A DNA stretch of 19,966 nucleotides from NCBI GenBank assembly GCA_014729455.1, contig WJJW01000096.1, positions 1 through 19,966 on the forward strand. The letters run 5' to 3'. Numbering within the stretch: position 1 is the stretch's first letter; each line of letters opens with the position of its first letter. Below, piece after piece: positions 15,070-19,966 of the stretch. The translations under genes were made by a program, and so were the position numbers. Source of the DNA: Candidatus Eiseniibacteriota bacterium. Its GTDB lineage: Bacteria; Eisenbacteria; RBG-16-71-46; CAIMUX01; VGJL01. The notes under the pieces were generated by a model that saw only the letters and a list, made by a program, of their open reading frames with translations, ran no database searches and was not told the origin of the DNA.

Positions 15070-16350
15070 TCACTTCGTCAAGCTCGGGGTCCGGAGCACG
15101 AAGCCGTGGGCGTCCCGCGGCAGGCGCTCCACGAGCTCCAGGCTCGGTCCACCGAGGACCGCGGCGAAGCCGAATCGATCCCGGACCCGATCGAGCCCGT
15201 GCTCGAGGTCGCAGCGCCGGACCCGTTCCTCCCCACCGAGGAGATCGAGCTGCTCCCCGGACGCCGGCCCGAAGCCGGAAAGCTCGACGCCGACGTTCCG
15301 GATCGCCGCGCGCCGCGTGAACAGGGAGAGGAACAGCAGCTCGGCGCGCCCGTAGATCTGCTGGTCGACCGCCGTCGGCGAAGGGAAGGTCGAGCGACGC
15401 GCATCGGAGACCCCGTCGGCGTACCGCAGGTGGACCCGGACGGTCCGGCAGGCGAGGCCGAGACGGCGCATCTCCCGTCCGGCGCGGGTCGACAGATAGT
15501 GGAGCATGCCGATCAGCTCCCGCCGCTCGATCGTCGGCTGATGGAACGAGGTCTCCCTGCGGATCGAAGACGGAACCTCCCGCTCCGAGACGATCCGCCC
15601 GTCCCGTCCCCGGGCCCGTTCCCAGAGCGCTCTCCCCAGGGCCCGGCCGAACAGGCCCCGGAGCGCCTGTTCCGGCAGCTCCCGGAGATCCGCCACGGTC
15701 CGGACGTTCAGCTTCCAGAGCGTCGGCCCGACGGCCCGTCCGACCCCCGGAAGATCCCCGATCGGCCGGGAGAGGACGAACCGGTCCTCCTCCCCCGGTG
15801 GAAGGAGGGCGAAGCCGTCCGGCTTGACCGTCTTCGTCACCATCTTCGCGATCATCCGGTTCGTTCCGATCCCGGCCGAAACGGCCAGCCCGGTCGCCCG
15901 GCGGATCTCGGCGCGGAGGCGTATCCCCGCTTCCCGAAACGAGGCGTGAAGTCGTCCGGTGCCGGTCAGGTCGAGGTACGCCTCGTCCAGATACGTCTCC
16001 ATCGACGGGGCGTAGCGGGAGGCGATCTCGAAGATCCGCTCGGCGAAGCAACGGTAGATCTGGGCGTGCCCGTCGAGGAGGATCGCCTCCGGGCAGAGAC
16101 GGCGCGCCTCGGTGAGCGGCATCCCGGCCTTGCACCCTTTCCGGCGGGCTTCATAGGAGCAGCTCGCGATCACGCCGGCGCCCACGATGACCGGGCGCCC
16201 ACGGAGACGCGGATCCCGGAGCTGCTCGATCGATGCGAAAAACGCGTCGATGTCGAGATGGAGGATCGCCGGCGCGTCCTCCCAGACCTCCGCGATCCCC
16301 GCGGCGGGCCCGGTGGGACTCTGCTCCCGGCGGGGGGGATGTTTCGGCAT
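15070..16350 (-). CDS. dinB: Y-family DNA polymerase, DinB/Pol IV type
   Basis: This 426-residue translesion polymerase copies past damaged bases with low fidelity. ILHLDIDAFFASIE (29-42) holds the metal ligand Asp33 and the steric-gate candidate Phe38. TYLDEAYLD (119-127) provides Asp122 and Glu123. SYEARRKGCKAGMPLTEA (65-82) is the fingers segment. The helix-hairpin-helix (about 197-215, IGDLPGVGRAVGPTLWKLNV) and little-finger domain follow. EQLDLLG (366-372) resembles the beta-clamp motif QLxLF. The usual Ser before the LDE motif is Tyr120 here. The protein has about 28 extra N-terminal residues before the first strand. ATG 16350 has AAGGAGG 8 nt upstream. A LexA-type site lies in its promoter. 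DinB rather than ImuB is favoured because all catalytic acids are present. Confidence 0.93.
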   Translation of the reverse strand: MPKHPPRREQSPTGPAAGIAEVWEDAPAILHLDIDAFFASIEQLRDPRLRGRPVIVGAGVIASCSYEARRKGCKAGMPLTEARRLCPEAILLDGHAQIYRCFAERIFEIASRYAPSMETYLDEAYLDLTGTGRLHASFREAGIRLRAEIRRATGLAVSAGIGTNRMIAKMVTKTVKPDGFALLPPGEEDRFVLSRPIGDLPGVGRAVGPTLWKLNVRTVADLRELPEQALRGLFGRALGRALWERARGRDGRIVSEREVPSSIRRETSFHQPTIERRELIGMLHYLSTRAGREMRRLGLACRTVRVHLRYADGVSDARRSTFPSPTAVDQQIYGRAELLFLSLFTRRAAIRNVGVELSGFGPASGEQLDLLGGEERVRRCDLEHGLDRVRDRFGFAAVLGGPSLELVERLPRDAHGFVLRTPSLTK

Positions 16351-16357
16351 CGTTCGG

Positions 16358-16374
16358 TCCTCCTTCCTGGAGGA
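16358..16374 (-). promoter_or_regulatory. Possible hairpin sequestering the dinB ribosome-binding site
   Basis: On the dinB mRNA, TCCTCC (16369-16374) can pair with GGAGGA (16358-16363), which is the SD itself, over a 5-nt loop. The left arm lies around the predicted transcription start, so only a transcript starting at or before about 16374 would contain the full stem. A 6-bp stem is modest. Confidence 0.35.
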
Positions 16375-16375
16375 G

Positions 16376-16404
16376 ACGATACCGAACGAAAGTTCGGAGA
16401 TCAA
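16376..16404 (-). promoter_or_regulatory. Candidate SOS-regulated promoter of dinB with LexA-type palindrome
   Basis: Read leftward, TTGATC (16399-16404) and TATCGT (16376-16381) are 17 nt apart. The spacer contains CCGAAC-TTTC-GTTCGG (16382-16397), a perfect 6-bp-arm palindrome that fits the Gram-positive/actinobacterial LexA box CGAAC-N4-GTTCG. A repressor bound here would cover the promoter core. The -35 overlaps the stop codon of the upstream methyltransferase gene. The SOS call rests on the match and on the dinB target; lexA itself is not in the window. Confidence 0.75.
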
Positions 16405-17504
16405 GGCTTCGGCGAGAACGCGGTCCCCTTTCGCCATCCGAGCGCGGCCGGACCGAGCGCTTCCGCTCCCGCCCGCAGTCCCCGCTCGATCGCCTCCGGA
16501 TCGGGACCGGCGAGGAAGAGGTATTCCCGGTTGCGGAGGTGCGTCACCCGCCCGACCTTCTCCCCGCGCGGGTTGTGGATTCCGATCTGGGCGCCGACGT
16601 ATCGCTTCGCGTCGATCTCCAGGAGTCCGACCGCCCCCCAACGCTCCAAGAGCCCCGGCGCGGCGGCGGGGTCCAGGTACCCCTCGCTGTTGCAGGAGAG
16701 GAGCAGATAGGTCGCCTTCACGTTCGCGAGCAGGTCGCGAAGCGCCGCTCCGAATCCGGTTCGGGAGTTGTAGGGGCTGCGCCGTTCCCGGCAGTCCAGC
16801 CGCTTGCAGGCGATCCCGTACACCTCGGGCGCGTCGTTGCGTACCAGCGTTTCCCAGACGTGGTAGTTGCGGAAGAACGAGTGCTGGTTGTACGGCGGAT
16901 CGAGGTAGGCGAGATCGACCGTCGCAAGGTCGCGGACCAGACGGTTCGCGTCGCAACGGCTGATCCGCCCCGATCCGGAAAGGAGGCGCGGCGGCCGGAG
17001 TTGCAGATCGGACAGCGCGCGCGGTGCCCAGCTCTTCAGGAACGCCATCTGGAGTCCGGTCGTCGAGTCGACGCGATCGGCCGCTTCGAGGAGGCTCGTC
17101 AAGGCGATCGAACGACGCGTTCGATCCAGATCGAGGCGGTCGATCTCCTCGCGGATCGCGTCGATCCGTGCTCCGTTGCGGGGATGGAAGTAGCGGGACC
17201 GGCGACAGAACGTCTCGGTGAAGTACCCCTCGCGCGCGGGGGTCGCCTGCAGCGCGCGCAGGAGCCGCTCGATCGCAGCCGGATCGACCGCGTCGCGGTC
17301 CGTCTCGACGTAGCAGGTCCCCAGCACCTCGCTGTAGGTCGCCAGGTCGCTGGCGTGGACCCGAAACCCGGCCGCCTTGAGGCCCTGGGCCACCCGCGTC
17401 GTTCCCGAGAACGGATCGAGGACCGTCCGCACCGCGCCGACGCCCGCGACGGTCGCGACGATTCCGGGAACGATCCTCCGCTTCGAACCGATGTACTTGA
17501 TCAT
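16401..17504 (-). CDS. D12-class (Dam-like) N6-adenine DNA methyltransferase
   Basis: This 367-residue protein starts with IKYIGSKRR (2-10), the SAM-pocket opening of D12/Dam-type methyltransferases. It has LDPFSGTTRVAQ (29-40) as motif I and DLAYLDPPYNQHSF (197-210) with the catalytic DPPY at 202-205. This arrangement methylates adenine N6 in a short duplex motif using SAM. It is longer than Dam (about 280) with an extended central part and a C-terminal region about 300-367. The recognition site cannot be read from sequence. No restriction endonuclease gene is adjacent, so it looks like an orphan, or its partner is elsewhere. ATG 17504 has GGGAG about 5 nt upstream. Its stop overlaps the dinB -35. 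Read-through from this gene could also feed dinB. Confidence 0.9.
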   Translation of the reverse strand: MIKYIGSKRRIVPGIVATVAGVGAVRTVLDPFSGTTRVAQGLKAAGFRVHASDLATYSEVLGTCYVETDRDAVDPAAIERLLRALQATPAREGYFTETFCRRSRYFHPRNGARIDAIREEIDRLDLDRTRRSIALTSLLEAADRVDSTTGLQMAFLKSWAPRALSDLQLRPPRLLSGSGRISRCDANRLVRDLATVDLAYLDPPYNQHSFFRNYHVWETLVRNDAPEVYGIACKRLDCRERRSPYNSRTGFGAALRDLLANVKATYLLLSCNSEGYLDPAAAPGLLERWGAVGLLEIDAKRYVGAQIGIHNPRGEKVGRVTHLRNREYLFLAGPDPEAIERGLRAGAEALGPAALGWRKGTAFSPKP

Positions 17505-17530
17505 CGCTGCTCCCGGGATTCTACGGGCAA

Positions 17531-17542
17531 GCCGGGCCCGGC
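17531..17542. repeat. Perfect 12-bp palindrome in the divergent region
   Basis: GCCGGGCCCGGC is perfectly self-complementary and lies 27 nt upstream of the methyltransferase ATG. It could bind a dimeric protein, but GC-only palindromes arise easily at this base composition. Confidence 0.3.
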
Positions 17543-17565
17543 GCAGGTCCAGCGGAGCGCCCCGA

Positions 17566-17587
17566 GGATGTGAAGGAAGGCACATCC
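17566..17587. promoter_or_regulatory. Candidate operator: 7-bp inverted repeat between divergent genes
   Basis: GGATGTG (17566-17572) and CACATCC (17581-17587) are perfect inverted repeats with an 8-nt purine-only spacer, a 22-bp element of two helical turns. It ends 20 nt upstream of the candidate -35 of the secreted-protein gene. This spacing suits a dimeric activator or repressor. No cognate regulator is in the window. Confidence 0.45.
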
Positions 17588-17607
17588 AGACCCGATCGGC
17601 TGTTATC

Positions 17608-17635
17608 TTGACTCTTCAGTGTGGTATTCTACACC
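17608..17635 (+). promoter_or_regulatory. Candidate promoter of the LVIVD/choice-of-anchor-B gene
   Basis: TTGACT (17608-17613, 5 of 6 consensus) is followed after 16 nt by TACACC (17630-17635). An overlapping reading is an extended -10, TGG-TATTCT (17622-17630), which needs no strong -35. Either would give a leader of about 45-50 nt before the ATG at 17688. Confidence 0.45.
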
Positions 17636-17687
17636 GTTCCGCCGCGGCCGCCGGCGCCCCCGTCCTCTCGAACCCAAGGAGGATTCG

Positions 17688-19280
17688 ATGCGACGCAATT
17701 CGACTCCGTGGCCGATGCTCTGCGCGATCGGCGTCCTGGCCTGTTTGTCCCTGACCGTTCCCTCCGGGGCGGCCCCGACGCACGACGACCCGAAGATCCA
17801 TGACGAGCAGAACCCGTACGAGGGTCCGGGGCACCGCGGAGCCGCGCTCTCTCCTGACCAGACGGGTCGGATCCTCGACACCTTCCCCGCCTCCGGAGTC
17901 GAGCTGCTCGGATGGGTCCCGCTCGGCGAGCTCCCGGGAGGGAGCACCCGCGCCAACGACATCACCGGCTACGTCTCCCCTTCGGGGCGGGAGTACGCGG
18001 TCATCGGCCTCGCCAAAGGGACCGGGTTCGTCGAGGTGACCGATCCGCTCGATCCCCAGGTGGTCGGCGTGATCCCCGGCGAAGAGTCGATCTGGCGGGA
18101 CATGAAGACGCATGGCGAGTTCGCCTTCGCGGTCCACGACCTTCCGCGGCACGGCGAGCAGACCGGCAACGGGATCCAGGTGATCGATCTGCGCCAGATC
18201 GACGCGGGGCAGGTGCAGCTCATCCGGGAGGTGAACGATCTCGGACTGATCACCTCCCACAACATCGCCCTCGATCCCGCCTCCGGCACCGCCTACCTCG
18301 CGGGCTCCAACTACGGAGGACCGCCCCTGTCCAACGGAGGGCTGATCGCCGTCGATCTCTCCGATCCCGAGAATCCGACGTTCGACGGGACGACGATCTG
18401 GGACGAGACGTACGTCCACGACGTCCTCGTGACGACCTACCAAAGCGGCCCGTACGCCGGGCGAGAGATCGCCTTCGCCGCCGCCGGCCCCGCGGGCTTG
18501 ATCATCATCGACGTGACCGACAAGTCGAACATGACGACGCTGGGGCAGCTCGTCTATCCGAACACCGCCTATTGCCACCACGCCTGGCTTTCCGACGACA
18601 AGAGTCTGCTCTACGTCAACGACGAGCTCGATGAGCTCAACGATCCCGACGTCGCCACGACGACGACCTATACCGTCGACGTCAGCGATCTGGAGAACCC
18701 GACCTACCTCGGGTCCTTCACGAACGGGCTGCCCGCCATCGACCACAACCCGATGGGACGGGACGGATACCTCTACGAGGCGAACTACCGCAGCGGACTG
18801 CGGATCTGGGACGTCCGCGAACCGGGTGAGGAGACGGAGGTCGCCTGGTTCGACAGCTATCCCGACGACGACGCGGCGAGCTTCAACGGCGCCTGGGGCG
18901 TCTACACCGGACTGCCCAGCGGCACGATCCTCGTCTCCGACATCGAGCGGGGCCTCTTCGTTCTCCGCGCCACCGTGATCGGCGTCGCCGAGACCGCCGC
19001 GGAGACGCGGATCCTCCTGCGGGGCGCCCCGAATCCATTCCGCGGCGCGACGACGCTGCGGTTCAGTCTGCGCGCGGAGGAACCGGTCCTCCTGGACCTC
19101 CACACCCCCTCCGGGCGCCGCGTCGCACGTCTTCTCGACGGGACTCTCGGGCCGGGCGACCACGTCGTTCCAGTGAACCTCGATCGGCTTCCGGCCGGCC
19201 CGGCCGCCTCCGGGGTCCTCTTCGCGCGGCTGCGGATCGGGACGCGCATCACCACCGAGCGGCTCGTCCTGGTCGAATGA
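17688..19280 (+). CDS. Secreted choice-of-anchor-B/LVIVD-repeat protein with FlgD-like C-terminal tail
   Basis: This 530-residue protein has a signal peptide (basic start, hydrophobic 10-24, likely cleavage near SGAA at 26-29). The body (about 50-430) has repeated beta-propeller-like units in which phrases such as VEVTDPLDPQVVG, IAVDLSDPENPTF, LIIIDVTDKSN and YTVDVSDLENPTY recur. These are LVIVD-type repeats, and the order matches proteins annotated as choice-of-anchor B family. The end (about 443-530) includes APNPFRGATTLRFSL, the usual opening of FlgD Ig-like or type IX-type sorting tails. The protein is therefore exported and perhaps cell-surface anchored or processed. AAGGAGG lies 5 nt before ATG 17688; an earlier in-frame reading overlaps the promoter. 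The biochemical role is unknown. Confidence 0.85.
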   Translation: MRRNSTPWPMLCAIGVLACLSLTVPSGAAPTHDDPKIHDEQNPYEGPGHRGAALSPDQTGRILDTFPASGVELLGWVPLGELPGGSTRANDITGYVSPSGREYAVIGLAKGTGFVEVTDPLDPQVVGVIPGEESIWRDMKTHGEFAFAVHDLPRHGEQTGNGIQVIDLRQIDAGQVQLIREVNDLGLITSHNIALDPASGTAYLAGSNYGGPPLSNGGLIAVDLSDPENPTFDGTTIWDETYVHDVLVTTYQSGPYAGREIAFAAAGPAGLIIIDVTDKSNMTTLGQLVYPNTAYCHHAWLSDDKSLLYVNDELDELNDPDVATTTTYTVDVSDLENPTYLGSFTNGLPAIDHNPMGRDGYLYEANYRSGLRIWDVREPGEETEVAWFDSYPDDDAASFNGAWGVYTGLPSGTILVSDIERGLFVLRATVIGVAETAAETRILLRGAPNPFRGATTLRFSLRAEEPVLLDLHTPSGRRVARLLDGTLGPGDHVVPVNLDRLPAGPAASGVLFARLRIGTRITTERLVLVE

Positions 19281-19355
19281 TCGGCCCCCTTCCGGTACGC
19301 TTCGCGGCGACCCGACGAGCCGGGTTCGATGCGGAACGATCGGAAGGAGACGACG

Positions 19356-19966
19356 ATGCACTACGCGCACCTCGGCCGGACCGGCCTTCAGGTCAGCCGG
19401 ATCGGATTCGGCTGCATGACCTACGGTGATCCGCAATGGCGGCCCTGGACCCTCGACGAGGAGGCCGCCCGGCCCCACTTCCGCGCGGCCATCGAAGGCG
19501 GGATCAACTTCTTCGACACCGCCGACATGTACTCCAACGGCCGCAGCGAGGAGGTGACCGGTCGGATCCTGCGGGAGCATCTCGCGCGGGAGGACTACGT
19601 GCTGGCCACGAAGGTCTACTTCCCGACCGGCAAGGGACCGAACCGGGGGGGTCTCTCCCGCAAGCACGTCCTCTCCGCCTGCGACGCTTCGCTGCGGCGA
19701 CTCGGGGTCGATTTCATCGATCTGTACCAGATTCACCGGTGGGATCCGCACACCCCGATCGAGGAGACGCTCTCCGCGCTCGACTCCCTCGTCCAGGCCG
19801 GGAAAGTGCGCTACCTCGGAGCGAGCAGCATGGCAGCGTGGCAGCTCGCGAAGGCCCTCCACACCTCCGATTCCCGGGGCTGGAGCCGGTTCGTCGCCAT
19901 GCAGAACCACTACAACCTCGTCTACCGGGAAGAGGAACGGGAGATGATCCCCCTGTGTCTCGATGA
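19356..19966 (+). CDS. Aldo/keto reductase, N-terminal part (runs off the window)
   Basis: The first 203 codons of an NAD(P)H-dependent aldo/keto reductase are present. The open frame is unbroken to the last base. LGRTGLQVSRIGFGCMTYG (6-24) is the family opening. The catalytic tetrad is complete: Asp54 and Tyr59 (NFFDTADMYSNGRSEE), Lys86 (LATKVYF) and His127 (YQIHRWD). These enzymes reduce aldehydes and ketones in the cytoplasm with a TIM-barrel fold. DTADMYSNGRSEE and the position of Trp129 suggest the subgroup of YajO/Tas- or AKR11-like reductases, but the substrate is unknown. GAAGGAG lies about 6 nt before ATG 19356; an in-frame ATG at 19329 has no comparable site. It follows the secreted-protein gene after 75 nt without a clear terminator, so co-transcription is possible. 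Confidence 0.92.
   Translation, partial: MHYAHLGRTGLQVSRIGFGCMTYGDPQWRPWTLDEEAARPHFRAAIEGGINFFDTADMYSNGRSEEVTGRILREHLAREDYVLATKVYFPTGKGPNRGGLSRKHVLSACDASLRRLGVDFIDLYQIHRWDPHTPIEETLSALDSLVQAGKVRYLGASSMAAWQLAKALHTSDSRGWSRFVAMQNHYNLVYREEEREMIPLCLD

Noticed and set aside
19281..19355. ACCCG-N6-CGGGT hairpin after the LVIVD gene
   Set aside because: The stem is 5 bp with no T-tract; it is not a convincing terminator.
17616..19910. Long - strand open frame (about 764 codons)
   Set aside because: It is antisense to the secreted LVIVD protein and the aldo/keto reductase, both of which have clear signatures and ribosome sites.
1..19966. Mobile elements, CRISPR arrays, tRNA or rRNA genes
   Set aside because: No terminal repeats with a transposase, no regularly spaced direct repeats and no recognisable RNA gene were seen.

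Overview
The window is one stretch of a high-GC bacterial chromosome, densely coded on both strands, with strong Shine-Dalgarno (SD) sequences and several ATG/TGA overlaps or near-overlaps. The lineage is not fixed by the sequence. A secreted LVIVD-type protein with a FlgD-like/T9SS-like C-terminal tail, a small DUF4920 lipoprotein and a complete GlgE alpha-glucan operon would fit an environmental lineage near the FCB group (for example Eisenbacteria- or Gemmatimonadota-like). That is inference. No rRNA, tRNA, CRISPR array, insertion sequence or prophage gene was seen.

Layout. (1) 2-286 (+): the C-terminal end of an ABC transporter ATPase (TOBE region), convergent with the next block. (2) 308-2334 (-): a KamA-family radical SAM protein preceded by a MarR-family regulator with a palindromic operator candidate. 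(3) 2555-14262 (-): the core of the window, a five-gene alpha-glucan/trehalose operon read leftward in the order glgE, treS-maltokinase fusion, glgB, treZ, GH57/DUF3536. (4) 14557-15048 (+): a His-rich DUF4920-like lipoprotein divergent from glgE. (5) 15070-17504 (-): a D12-class adenine methyltransferase followed by a DinB-type Y-family polymerase. The polymerase promoter appears to hold a LexA-type palindrome exactly in its -35/-10 spacer. (6) 17688-19280 (+): a secreted choice-of-anchor-B/LVIVD protein. (7) 19356-19966 (+): the N-terminal two thirds or so of an aldo/keto reductase running off the window.

How the genes work together. TreS interconverts trehalose and maltose, and its fused kinase domain makes maltose-1-phosphate. 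GlgE transfers maltosyl units onto alpha-1,4-glucan and GlgB adds alpha-1,6 branches. TreZ can release trehalose from maltooligosyl-trehalose ends, and the GH57 protein probably acts on alpha-glucan too. The catalytic triads of all four GH13 enzymes are intact. The partner expected for TreZ (TreY) is not in the window, which makes the trehalose exit arm the least explained part of the pathway.

Most of the window is recognisable metabolism. The items most worth a second look are the SOS-type promoter architecture of dinB, the treZ-without-treY operon with an attached GH57/DUF3536 enzyme, the MarR/KamA-like pair with its operator, and inverted repeats in the two divergent promoter regions.
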